From positions 877,366 to 941,365 of the forward strand of contig NZ_PJRP01000001.1 in the NCBI RefSeq assembly GCF_002858765.1: a stretch of 64,000 nucleotides of DNA, in the 5' to 3' direction. Within the stretch, counting starts at the first letter, position 1, and every line of letters begins with the position of its first letter. This document shows positions 34,401-42,843 of this stretch, piece after piece. The translations under genes and the position numbers were made by a program. Source of the stretch: Cupriavidus pauculus (GTDB taxonomy: Bacteria; Pseudomonadota; Gammaproteobacteria; Burkholderiales; Burkholderiaceae). Below the pieces are notes generated by a model that worked only from the letters and a program-made list of their open reading frames with translations, had not been told where the DNA came from and did no database searches.

Positions 34401-36653
34401 ATGCGTATTCGAGGTATTGAAGCCCTGGCGGGCGGCAGCGGCGCGCCCGCTGCGCAACCGGAAGCGGCGGCCACGCTGTCGCGGCGCAGCTTCCTGAAGA
34501 TTTCGGGCCTGGCGGGCAGCGGGTTTGCACTGGGCATCGTCGGCGTGGACGCCGCGCTGGCCCAGCAGGCACCGGCCAAGCCGGCCTCGCCGCCGCAGGC
34601 GTTCCTGACCATCGCGCCGGACAACACGGTGACCATCGCCGTGAACCGGCTCGAGTTCGGCCAGGGCGTGCATACGGCGCTGCCGATGGCGCTGGCCGAG
34701 GAACTGGACGTCGACTGGAAGAACGTGCGCGCCATCCTGGCCCCGGCCGGCGATGCGTACAAGGACCCGATGTTCGGTATCCAGATGACGGGCGGTTCGA
34801 CGGCGCTGAACCACTCGTTCGAGCAGTACCGCGAACTGGGTGCGCGGGCGCGGGCCATGCTGATTGGCGCCGCCGCGCAGAAGTGGGAAGTGGACCCGGC
34901 CAGTTGCACCGCGACGATGGGCGTGGTCACGTCGGGCAACAACCGCGCCACCTATGGCGAATTGGCGCAGGCGGCCATGGGCCTGCCGGTGCCGGCACAG
35001 GTCAAGCTCAAGGATCCGGCCCAGTTCCGTATCGTCGGCAAGCCCACGCCGCGCCTGGACGCCGCGTCGAAGCTGCACGGCGACGCCGTGTTCGGCATGG
35101 ACGTCCGGCTCAAGGACATGATGGTGGCCGTGGTGGCCCACCCGCCGCGCTTCGGCGGCAAGGTCAAGTCGTTCAACGCAGACAAGGCGCGCAAGATCAA
35201 GGGCGTGGCCGATGTGATGCTGGTGAACACCGATCGCGGCGGTTCGGGCGTGGCCGTGGTGGCCGACGGCTACTGGCCGGCCAAGACCGCGCGCGACGCG
35301 CTGGAGATTATCTGGGAAGACACGGGCTCCACGGTCAGCACGGCCGCGCTGTTCGACCAGTACAGCAAGCTGGCCGCGCAGCCGGGCATCGTGGCCAGGC
35401 CGCTCGAAGGCGGCAGCATCGACACCGCGCTGTCGGGCGCGGCCAAGGTCATCGACGCCGAATATCGCGTGCCGTACCTGGCCCACGCGCCGATGGAACC
35501 ACTGAACTGCACGATGCAACCCGAGGTGGCCGGTAACAAGGTCACCGCGGTGAAGGTGTGGGTGGGCTCGCAGTTCCAGACAATCGACCAGGGCGCCATC
35601 GCCCGCACGCTGCAGCTGACGCCCGACAAGGTCACGCTGAACACGATGATGGCCGGCGGTGGCTTCGGCCGCCGCGCCGTGCCCACGTCGGACTACCTCG
35701 TGGAATCGGCCAACGTGCTGCGCGCCTGGGTGGCCAACGGCCACACCGAGCCCGTCAAGGTGATGTGGAGCCGCGAGGACGACATCAAGGGCGGCTACTA
35801 CCGTCCGCTGCACGTGCATCGCGCCCGTATCGGCGTGGACGCCCAGGGCAAGGTCGTGGGCTGGCAGCACACGATCGTCGGCCAGTCGATCATCACCGGC
35901 ACGCCGTTCGAGCCGATGATGGTCAAGAACGGCGTCGACGCCACGATGACCGAAGGCATCGTCGAGAACGACTACGACCTGCCGCTGCAGGTGCACGTGC
36001 ATCACCCGAAGGTGGACGTGCCGGTGCTGTGGTGGCGCTCGGTGGGCAACACGCACACGGCATTCGTCAAGGAAACGCTGGCCGACGAAATGGCCACGGC
36101 CGCCAGGCAGGACCCGGTAGCCTGGCGCCTGGCGCGCCTGGACGAAAAGAAGCACGCGCGCCATCGCGCCGCGCTGCAGCTGGCCGTGGACAAGTCGGGC
36201 TACGGCAAGAAGAAGCTGCCCAAGGGCCATGCCTGGGGCGTGGCCGTGCACGAGTCGTTCGGTTCGGTGGTGGCCTATATCGTCGACGTGTCGGTGGTGA
36301 AGGGCGAGCCACGCGTGCATCGCGTGACGGCTGGCGTGCATGCGAACCGCGTGGTCAATCCGCTGACCGCCGAGGCGCAGATCCAGGGTGGCTGCGTGTT
36401 CGGGCTGTCGATGATCAAGCCGGGCTTTGCCATCGAGATCGAAAACGGCACGGTCAAGAACAGCAACTTCCCGGACTATCCGCCGCCACGCATGCCTGAC
36501 GCCCCGGTCGTGGACGTGTTCTTCGTGCCGTCGAACGACAACCCCACCGGCCTTGGCGAACCGGGCACACCCGGCATTGCCCCGGCCGTGGCCAATGCGC
36601 TGTTCCGCCTCACGGGCAAGCGCCAGCGCCAGTTGCCGTTCGTGACGGCCTGA
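34401..36653 (+). CDS. Molybdopterin-binding subunit of a xanthine-oxidase-family dehydrogenase (IorB type)
   Basis: 750 residues. The Tat signal SRRSFLKISG near residue 28 sends the folded enzyme to the periplasm. The Moco domain shows FGQGVHTALPMALAEELDVDW, GGGFGRRAVP, a QTIDQGAIART contact segment, and near the C-terminus GLGEPGTPGIAPAVANALF, whose Glu is the catalytic base. Relatives oxidise isoquinoline, aldehydes or nicotinate; the substrate is not evident. The FAD subunit typical of xanthine dehydrogenases is missing, as expected when a cytochrome c takes the electrons. Confidence 0.9.
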   Translation: MRIRGIEALAGGSGAPAAQPEAAATLSRRSFLKISGLAGSGFALGIVGVDAALAQQAPAKPASPPQAFLTIAPDNTVTIAVNRLEFGQGVHTALPMALAEELDVDWKNVRAILAPAGDAYKDPMFGIQMTGGSTALNHSFEQYRELGARARAMLIGAAAQKWEVDPASCTATMGVVTSGNNRATYGELAQAAMGLPVPAQVKLKDPAQFRIVGKPTPRLDAASKLHGDAVFGMDVRLKDMMVAVVAHPPRFGGKVKSFNADKARKIKGVADVMLVNTDRGGSGVAVVADGYWPAKTARDALEIIWEDTGSTVSTAALFDQYSKLAAQPGIVARPLEGGSIDTALSGAAKVIDAEYRVPYLAHAPMEPLNCTMQPEVAGNKVTAVKVWVGSQFQTIDQGAIARTLQLTPDKVTLNTMMAGGGFGRRAVPTSDYLVESANVLRAWVANGHTEPVKVMWSREDDIKGGYYRPLHVHRARIGVDAQGKVVGWQHTIVGQSIITGTPFEPMMVKNGVDATMTEGIVENDYDLPLQVHVHHPKVDVPVLWWRSVGNTHTAFVKETLADEMATAARQDPVAWRLARLDEKKHARHRAALQLAVDKSGYGKKKLPKGHAWGVAVHESFGSVVAYIVDVSVVKGEPRVHRVTAGVHANRVVNPLTAEAQIQGGCVFGLSMIKPGFAIEIENGTVKNSNFPDYPPPRMPDAPVVDVFFVPSNDNPTGLGEPGTPGIAPAVANALFRLTGKRQRQLPFVTA

Positions 36654-36678
36654 GTCGTCTCTGGCTGCTGAGGACTGG

Positions 36679-36708
36679 CTCCCCTCTCCCGCAGGCGGGA
36701 GAGGGGAG
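36679..36708. terminator. 12-bp hairpin between convergent genes
   Basis: CTCCCCTCTCCC (36679-36690) pairs perfectly with 36697-36708 around GCAGGC. Only three T follow on the plus strand, so termination efficiency is uncertain. It separates the dehydrogenase from the converging anti-sigma gene and has the same core as the hairpin at 317-355. Confidence 0.55.
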
Positions 36709-36739
36709 TTTCCCCCCCAAAAAGCAGGATTTCATTCCC

Positions 36740-37537
36740 TCACCGCCGCTCCCCATCCTCCGCGTTCCGCCACGCCTGCACGAACTTGCGCAGGTCGCCG
36801 GCCGACGCATCGGTAATGGCCACGTAGCGCATGCCGCCGGCCGTCCAGCTTTCTAGCTGGTATCCCTGCCGGACCCGTTCCCCCACCCCCGCGCCTGTGC
36901 CCGGTATCACGAACACGTCCACCGGATGCTGGCGACGCTGATAGACCAGCACGGCCACGCGCTGACCATCGACAAAGTCCACCCGACCGCCGACCAGCGG
37001 AAAACCGGCCGAGGCCAGATCGCGCACGTCGGGTGCGTAGTCAATGCGGCCGTTGAACCACGGCTTGACTGTGTGCTGGTCGGTCGAGACCACATCGCTG
37101 GCCCGGTTCGAGATCAGCCCGCGCACATGGCTGGCGACGATGCTGCTGGCCAGCAGGTCGTCCGGCGTCGGCTGGGTGTTGTACTGGAACAGGCTCAACC
37201 CGACGGCCGCTGCCGTCACGGCGGCCAGTGCGGCGTTGACCGGCGGCGACCACGTGAACCAGCGGCGCCAGCCGGCCGGTGCATCGGATGATGGGTCGGC
37301 TAAAGCGTCATCGGCAGGGGCGGGCAGAGCGTCGAGAATGCGGGCGCGCAGTTCGGCCGGGGCGCGGTGGTACGTGGCGCCACGCCGCGTGGCACGACGC
37401 AGCGCCTGCAGGTGACTTAGCGCATCCACGCAGCCGTCGCAGTCTTCGAGATGCCGTTCCAGCCGCACGCTGTCGGCCGCGCCCACCTCGCCGTCGGCGG
37501 TGGCCTGCAGCAGGTGGCGGGCTTCATTGCAGTCCAT
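36740..37537 (-). CDS. Membrane-bound zinc-finger anti-sigma factor
   Basis: 265 residues from ATG 37537, preceded by CAGGAG. The ZAS motif His29-x3-Cys33-x2-Cys36 (ERHLEDCDGC) lies in the N-terminal sigma-binding domain; a single membrane helix is near 108-126; the periplasmic part (about 127-265) contains FPLVGGRVDFVDGQRVAVLVYQRRQHPVDVFV-like strands seen in other anti-sigma sensors. It overlaps the sigma gene by 14 bases. It holds the sigma factor inactive until an envelope signal, unknown here, releases it. Confidence 0.87.
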   Translation of the reverse strand: MDCNEARHLLQATADGEVGAADSVRLERHLEDCDGCVDALSHLQALRRATRRGATYHRAPAELRARILDALPAPADDALADPSSDAPAGWRRWFTWSPPVNAALAAVTAAAVGLSLFQYNTQPTPDDLLASSIVASHVRGLISNRASDVVSTDQHTVKPWFNGRIDYAPDVRDLASAGFPLVGGRVDFVDGQRVAVLVYQRRQHPVDVFVIPGTGAGVGERVRQGYQLESWTAGGMRYVAITDASAGDLRKFVQAWRNAEDGERR

Positions 37538-38153
37538 GGCGCTGGTCTCCTGCGGGGGGGATGGATTCGTCGGGGGTGCGGTCGGCAGCGGCGGGCATGT
37601 CCGTGGCCGCCTGCTGCGGTGCGCCATCGCGCAGCGCCATCACGGCAGCGGCCAGCATGCGACGGCCGCGCGCCAGCCGCGACATCACGGTGCCCACCGG
37701 AATGTCGGCAATGCGCGCGATATCGCGATAGTGCAGTTCCTCCAGTTCGCGTAACACCAGCACCTCCCGAAACGCCACCGGCAGCCGGTCCAGTGCCGCG
37801 TGGACCAGTCGCACGTCCTCCTCGCGCAGCAGCCATTGCTCCGGATCGCCGGGCGCGCCATGCCAGTCGGGCAGGTCGGCATCGATCAGCGATTCGTCGT
37901 AGCCCGTTTCCGCGGCGGCGCGACGCTTCTGCCAGGTGGTGAACCATGTGTTGCGCACGATGGCCAGCAGCCATGGCCGGGCCTGGTCGCCCCGGAAGCC
38001 GCCGAACAGCCGGAACGCGCGCAGGAAGGCCTCCTGCACCACGTCGTCGGCATCGCCCGCGTTGCCACACAGCCAGCGGGCGAGGTTGTACGCGGCATCC
38101 AGGTGCGGCAGCACCAGGGTGTCGAATCGGCGGCGCGTGTTGGCGGCGTCCAA
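37524..38153 (-). CDS. ECF-family RNA polymerase sigma factor
   Basis: 209 residues from TTG 38153, which has AAGGA six bases upstream; no in-frame ATG lies near. Region 2 reads YNLARWLCGNAGDADDVVQEAFLRAF and RPWLLAIVRNTWFTTW; region 4 reads LPVAFREVLVLRELEELHYRDIARIADIPVGTVMSRLARGR. A short unconserved tail follows. The anti-sigma gene overlaps its end. Its own promoter and that of the divergent phosphoesterase operon share the same -35/-10 pattern, which suggests autoregulation and a small regulon. Confidence 0.9.
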   Translation of the reverse strand: MDAANTRRRFDTLVLPHLDAAYNLARWLCGNAGDADDVVQEAFLRAFRLFGGFRGDQARPWLLAIVRNTWFTTWQKRRAAAETGYDESLIDADLPDWHGAPGDPEQWLLREEDVRLVHAALDRLPVAFREVLVLRELEELHYRDIARIADIPVGTVMSRLARGRRMLAAAVMALRDGAPQQAATDMPAAADRTPDESIPPAGDQRHGLQ

Positions 38154-38207
38154 ATCAGTCCTTCAGGGGCGGATCGGCAGGGCACTGCGTCATGGGGCGT
38201 CTCCCGT

Positions 38208-38238
38208 GTATTACCGGCGCTGGGCCGATTCTATTCCC
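38208..38238 (-). promoter_or_regulatory. Putative ECF promoter of the sigma/anti-sigma operon
   Basis: On the minus strand GGGAATA (38238-38232), 17 bases, GTAATAC (38214-38208). The same -35, spacer length and GTA start of the -10 recur on the plus strand at 38272-38302. It lies about 55 bases before the sigma start codon. Confidence 0.65.
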
Positions 38239-38271
38239 GCCGGCCACGCGCGCCAACGGGGAAGACCCGCA

Positions 38272-38302
38272 GGGAATAAACACCGTGCCGCCCCGGTATG
38301 AC
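38272..38302 (+). promoter_or_regulatory. Putative ECF promoter of the metallophosphoesterase operon
   Basis: GGGAATA (38272-38278), 17 bases, GTATGAC (38296-38302). It lies 28 bases before ATG 38331 and mirrors the promoter at 38208-38238. This position argues against the upstream ATG at 38298 as translation start, since it would lie inside the -10. Confidence 0.65.
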
Positions 38303-38330
38303 AGTCACCATCCACCCAACGGAGACGGTC

Positions 38331-39224
38331 ATGAATGGAAACTGGAGCCGGCGCGACATCCTGCGCCTGGCGGGTGCCGCCGGGGGCGCCGTGTTCGCAT
38401 CGGCCCTGCCGGGCTGGGCGGCCGGGCGCGACGACGATTTTGTGTTCGTCCAGCTGTCCGATGCGCACTGGGGGTTCGAGGGGCCACCCAACCCCGACGC
38501 GCGCGGCACGCTGCCCAAGGCCGTGGCGGCGGTCAACGCACTGCCGAAACCGCCCGATTTTGTGATGTTCACGGGCGATCTGACCCACACGACCGACGAT
38601 CCGGCCGAGCGCCGCCGCCGCATGCGCGAATTCCGCGACATCATCGCCCCGCTGCGCGCCGGCACCGTCCACCTGATGCCGGGCGAGCACGATGCCAGCC
38701 TGGACAACGGCGCGGCTTACCAGGAGCTGTTCGGGCCCACGCACTACACGTTCGATCACAAGGGCCTGCACGCGATCGTGCTGGACAATGTGTCGGACCC
38801 GGCGGGTCAGGTGGGCGAAGCCCAGCTCGCCTGGCTGGCCAGCGACCTGGCGAAGCAGCCGCGCGACGCACGCATCGTGGTCTTCACGCACCGGCCGCTG
38901 TTCGATCTCTATCCGCAATGGGACTGGGCCACGCGCGACGGTGCCAAGGTGATCGACCAGCTGATGCCGTACCAGAACGTGACAGTGTTCTACGGGCATA
39001 TCCATCAGGAACACCACCGCATGACCGGGCATATCGCGCACCACGCCGCGCGCTCGCTGATGTTTCCGCTACCCGTGGCCGGGTCGCAGCCGCGCCGCCT
39101 GCCAATACCGTGGGACGCCGCGCATCCGTACCAGGGCCTTGGCTGGCGCGAGGTGAACGCCACCGGATCGCCGGGCAAGGAAGCGTTCCAGCTGGCCGAG
39201 CAGCCAGTGGTGGGGAGGGCATGA
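38331..39224 (+). CDS. Tat-exported metallophosphoesterase
   Basis: 297 residues from ATG 38331, with GGAG upstream. A Tat signal (SRRDILRLAG) and hydrophobic stretch end near AAG at residue 31. Calcineurin-like motifs are in order: LSDAHWG, FTGDLTH, MPGEHDA (Glu replaces the usual Asn of GNHD), VVFTHRPL and FYGHIHQEHH. It would act as a folded dimetal phosphoesterase in the periplasm. It is the first gene of a two-gene operon headed by an ECF-type promoter, and its stop overlaps the cupredoxin start. The substrate is unknown. Confidence 0.85.
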   Translation: MNGNWSRRDILRLAGAAGGAVFASALPGWAAGRDDDFVFVQLSDAHWGFEGPPNPDARGTLPKAVAAVNALPKPPDFVMFTGDLTHTTDDPAERRRRMREFRDIIAPLRAGTVHLMPGEHDASLDNGAAYQELFGPTHYTFDHKGLHAIVLDNVSDPAGQVGEAQLAWLASDLAKQPRDARIVVFTHRPLFDLYPQWDWATRDGAKVIDQLMPYQNVTVFYGHIHQEHHRMTGHIAHHAARSLMFPLPVAGSQPRRLPIPWDAAHPYQGLGWREVNATGSPGKEAFQLAEQPVVGRA

Positions 39225-39616
39225 TGACGAACGACCCGACCGATCGCCCTGCCGCTGCGGGCCGGCGCCGAATGCTGGCACAGATGACGGGCCTGATGCT
39301 GGCCGCCGCCGTCGTGCCCGTGATGGGCGGGGCCGCCGCGCCGCGCGTGATTCCGATGCGCGCCCGGCGCTTCGTGTTCATCCCCGACAAGCTGACACTC
39401 AAGCCCGGCGAGACCGTGGTGCTGGCGATCACCGCCGAGGACGTCATCATGGGCTTCTCGGCGCCGGACTTCGCTGTCCGTGCCGACCTGCCGCCAGGCA
39501 AGGCGGTGGAGGTGAGGCTGACCGCGCCGAAGAAGCGCGGCACCTACACTTTCCTGTGCGACATTTTCTGCGGCTCGGGCCACGAGAGCATGAGCGGCAC
39601 GATCGGCGTGGCGTAG
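39221..39616 (+). CDS. CuA-like cupredoxin
   Basis: 131 residues from ATG 39221 (ATGATGA overlap with the previous stop; 39224 also possible). An N-terminal Arg-rich stretch and hydrophobic segment (about 18-40) look like a signal or anchor. The cupredoxin fold ends in the CuA loop Cys113-x3-Cys117-x3-His121-x2-Met124 (FLCDIFCGSGHESMSG) as in cytochrome oxidase subunit II. The first His of a CuA site would be expected in AEDVIMGFSAPDF, where Met77 stands instead. It may carry electrons or copper, or sense redox state. Confidence 0.8.
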   Translation: MMTNDPTDRPAAAGRRRMLAQMTGLMLAAAVVPVMGGAAAPRVIPMRARRFVFIPDKLTLKPGETVVLAITAEDVIMGFSAPDFAVRADLPPGKAVEVRLTAPKKRGTYTFLCDIFCGSGHESMSGTIGVA

Positions 39617-39663
39617 TGGCGTAGTGGTGTCGTGACGGGGAGGACGGGTCGGGGAGGCGGCGC

Positions 39664-42600
39664 TCAGGCGTCATCGTACTCGGTGGTGCGCGTGTCGGCA
39701 TGTGCGGGCGGCTGGCCCGTGCGTGCTGCGCGGCGCCGCACGTACCAGTGATGCGCGCGATCCAGATACAGGTAGACCACGGGCGTGCTGAACAGCGTCA
39801 GCATCTGCGACACCACGAGCCCGCCCACCATCGCCCAGCCCAGCGGACGGCGCAGCTCGGAGCCCGCGCCGTGGCCCAGCATCAGCGGCAGGCCCGCCAG
39901 CAGCGCGCACATCGTGGTCATCATGATCGGCCGGAAGCGCAGCAGGCAGGCTTCGTAGATGGCGTCCCGCGGTGCCATGCCGCGTTCGCGCTCGGCCACC
40001 AACGCGAAATCGACCATCATGATGCCGTTCTTCTTGACGATGCCGATCAGCAGGATGATGCCGATCAGCGCGATCACGGTAAAGTCGTAGCCGCCCAGCA
40101 TCAGCACGGCCAGCGCCCCCACGCCAGCCGACGGCAGCGTGGACAGGATCGTCAGCGGGTGGATGTAGCTTTCGTAGAGCAGGCCCAGCACGATATAGAC
40201 CGCGATCAGCGCCGCCGCGATCAGGTACGGCTGCGACGCCAGTGACGCGCCGAAGGCCTGCGCCGTGCCCTGGAACGCGCCGGTCAGCGTGCGCGGGCGG
40301 CCCATCCCGTTTAGCGCCTTGTTGATGGCCTCCACCGCCTCGCCCAGCGACGCCCCCTGCGCCAGGTTGAACGAGATCGTCACGGCCGGAAACTGCCCCT
40401 GGTGGCCGATCGACAGGTAGGCCGTGCGGTTGGTGTCGATCTTCACGAACGACGACAGCGGCACCTGCTGGCCCGTGATGGGCGAGGTCAGGTAGAGCTT
40501 GTCGAACAGCAGCGGGTCCTGCTGCATCGCGGGCGTGACTTCCAGGATCACGTGGTAGCTGTTGATCTGCGTGAAGTACTGGGCCACCTGGCGCTGGCCG
40601 ATGGCATCGTAGAGCGTGGCGTCGATCAGCGCGGGCGTGATGCCGAAGCTCGACGCGCGGGCGCGGTCGATGGTCAGCACCGCGGCCGCGGCGGCGTTCT
40701 GCTGGTCGGACGCCACGTCGCTCAGCTGCGGCAGCTGGCGAAACCGCTCCACGATGCGCGGCGCCCAGCTGTTCAGTTCGTCCAGGTTGGCGTCGGTCAG
40801 CGTGAACTGGTACTGCGTGCGCGACAGCCGGCCGCCCACGTTGATGTCCTGCCCGGCCTGCAGGAACAGGTTGGCGCCCCGCACCTGCTGCAGCTTCGGG
40901 CGCAGGCGCGCGATGACCTGGTCGGCCGACGCGGTGCGGCCGTCTTCCTTGGGGCGCAGGCTGATGAAGAAGTTGCCGGTGTTGACCGTGTTCTGGCCGC
41001 CGGTCATGCCTACGGCGGCCACGTCGGGGTCGCTGCGCACGATGTCGGCCAGCGCCACCATGCGGGCGTTCATCGACTTGAACGATGCGTCCTGCGCGGA
41101 TTCGGCGGTGCCGAACAGGAAGCCGGTGTCCTGCTGCGGAAAGAAGCCCTTGGGGATGATGACGAACAGCACCACGGTGGTGGCCACGGTCAGCAGGAAT
41201 ACGCAGAGCGTCAGGAACTGGTGGTCGAGTACGTGGTCGAGCCCGCGCCGGTAGGCACCCAGCATCGCGTCGAAGCCGCGCTCGAACAGCTGGTAGAGCC
41301 GGCCGTGCTGCTCGCCGTGTGCCGGATCGTGCGGCTTGAGAAAGCGCGAGCACAGCATCGGCGTCAGCGTCAGCGACACCATCACCGACACGGCAATGGT
41401 CAGCGTGACCGTCACCGCGAACTCGCGGAACAGCCGGCCCACGATGCCGCCCATCAGCAGCAGCGGGATAAAGACTGCCACCAGCGACACCGAGATCGAC
41501 ACGATGGTGAACGCGATCTCGCCGGCACCCTGCAGCGCGGCGTCCATCGGCGACATGCCCGCTTCCACGTGCCGGTAGATGTTCTCCAGCATCACGATGG
41601 CGTCGTCGACCACAAAGCCCACGGCGATAGTCAGCGCCATCAGCGACAGGTTGTCGCGGCTGTAGCCCAGCAGGTACATGCCGCCGGCCGTGCCCAGCAG
41701 CGCCAGCGGCACCGTCACGCTGGGAATCAGCGTGGCCGGCACGTTGCGCAGGAACACGAAGATGATGCCCACCACCAACACGATGGTCAGCACCAGCGTG
41801 AATTCGACATCGGCCTCTGACGCGCGGATGTTCTGCGTGCGGTCGGCCAGCACGTTGACGCTGACCGAGGCCGGGATCGACAGCTGCAGGCGGGGCAGGG
41901 CGGCCTTGATGCGGTCCACCGTGGCGATCACATTGGCGCCGGGCTGCTTGGTCACGGCCAGGATGATGCCGCGCCCGTTGTGGAAGGTGTTGTCGGCGGG
42001 TGCGGCGGCACCCGCAAAGGCCCAGCCGGCCAGCTTCGCGTTCTCGGGGCCGTCCACGGCCTGGCCGATGTCGCGCACCCGTACCGGCGCACCGTTGCGG
42101 TAGGCCAGCACGATGTCGTTCCAGGCGCTGGCCTTCGTGATCTGGTCGTTGGTGTAGACGTTGAAGGCCTTGGTGGTGCCGTCGGTGGCGCCCGTGGGCT
42201 GGTTGACCGTGCTGGTGGCCACCACGCCGCGGATGTCCTCCAGGCTCATGCCCATCGCGGCCAGCCTGCCCGGGTCTACCTGGATCCGCACGGCGGGCTT
42301 CTGCTGGCCGCCGATATTGACCAGCCCCACGCCCTCGATCTGCGAGATCTGCTGGGCCAGGATGTTGTCGGCGAAGTCGTTCACGGTGGTGAGCGGCAGC
42401 GCGTCGGACTGCACCGCCAGCACCAGGATGGGCGAATCGGCCGGATTGATCTTGCGGAACGATGGCGGGCTGGGCAGGTTGGTCGGCAGCTGGCCGCCGG
42501 CGGCGTTGATGGCGGCCTGCACGTCCACTGCGGCGGCGTCGATGCTGCGGTTCAGGTCGAACTGCAGCGTGATCTGCGTGGTGCCCTGGGCGCTGGTGGA

Positions 42601-42843
42601 CGTCATCTGCGACAGCCCGGCGATCAGCGAAAACTGCCGCTCCAGCGGCTGCGCCACGTTCGAGGCCATCGTCTCTGGGTTGGCGCCGGGCAGGTTGACG
42701 GTGACCTGGATGGTCGGGAAATCCACCTGCGGCAACGGCGCGATCGGCAGCAGCGGCCACGCGGCCAGGCCGACCATGAACAGCGCGAGTGCCAGCAGCG
42801 AAGTGCCGATCGGCCGCTTGATGAAGTTTGCCGATACGCTCAT
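39664..42843 (-). CDS. RND efflux pump inner-membrane subunit (MdtB/MdtC-like)
   Basis: 1059 residues from ATG 42843, the full HAE1-RND size. The N-terminus FIKRPIGTSLLALALFMVGL, the loop PLPQVDFPTIQV, the proton-relay helix GFVVDDAIVMLENIYRHVE and FVFLRNVPATLIPSVTVPLALLG identify the family; the second half has LLIGIVKKNGIMMVDFAL and LRFRPIMMTTMCALLAGLPLML. It exports drugs or other toxic compounds with the adaptor encoded immediately upstream, whose stop overlaps this start (ATGA). No outer-membrane factor gene follows, so TolC-type partner is elsewhere. Confidence 0.92.
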   Translation of the reverse strand: MSVSANFIKRPIGTSLLALALFMVGLAAWPLLPIAPLPQVDFPTIQVTVNLPGANPETMASNVAQPLERQFSLIAGLSQMTSTSAQGTTQITLQFDLNRSIDAAAVDVQAAINAAGGQLPTNLPSPPSFRKINPADSPILVLAVQSDALPLTTVNDFADNILAQQISQIEGVGLVNIGGQQKPAVRIQVDPGRLAAMGMSLEDIRGVVATSTVNQPTGATDGTTKAFNVYTNDQITKASAWNDIVLAYRNGAPVRVRDIGQAVDGPENAKLAGWAFAGAAAPADNTFHNGRGIILAVTKQPGANVIATVDRIKAALPRLQLSIPASVSVNVLADRTQNIRASEADVEFTLVLTIVLVVGIIFVFLRNVPATLIPSVTVPLALLGTAGGMYLLGYSRDNLSLMALTIAVGFVVDDAIVMLENIYRHVEAGMSPMDAALQGAGEIAFTIVSISVSLVAVFIPLLLMGGIVGRLFREFAVTVTLTIAVSVMVSLTLTPMLCSRFLKPHDPAHGEQHGRLYQLFERGFDAMLGAYRRGLDHVLDHQFLTLCVFLLTVATTVVLFVIIPKGFFPQQDTGFLFGTAESAQDASFKSMNARMVALADIVRSDPDVAAVGMTGGQNTVNTGNFFISLRPKEDGRTASADQVIARLRPKLQQVRGANLFLQAGQDINVGGRLSRTQYQFTLTDANLDELNSWAPRIVERFRQLPQLSDVASDQQNAAAAAVLTIDRARASSFGITPALIDATLYDAIGQRQVAQYFTQINSYHVILEVTPAMQQDPLLFDKLYLTSPITGQQVPLSSFVKIDTNRTAYLSIGHQGQFPAVTISFNLAQGASLGEAVEAINKALNGMGRPRTLTGAFQGTAQAFGASLASQPYLIAAALIAVYIVLGLLYESYIHPLTILSTLPSAGVGALAVLMLGGYDFTVIALIGIILLIGIVKKNGIMMVDFALVAERERGMAPRDAIYEACLLRFRPIMMTTMCALLAGLPLMLGHGAGSELRRPLGWAMVGGLVVSQMLTLFSTPVVYLYLDRAHHWYVRRRAARTGQPPAHADTRTTEYDDA

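Noticed and set aside
33765..36341. 858-codon open frame on the minus strand
   Set aside because: It is antisense to the 2Fe-2S and Moco subunits, with the same reversed-codon composition. The plus-strand genes have clear cofactor motifs.
38298..38330. ATG start 11 codons upstream for the exported metallophosphoesterase
   Set aside because: It falls in the putative -10 element and would push the Tat motif inward. ATG 38331 has its own GGAG.
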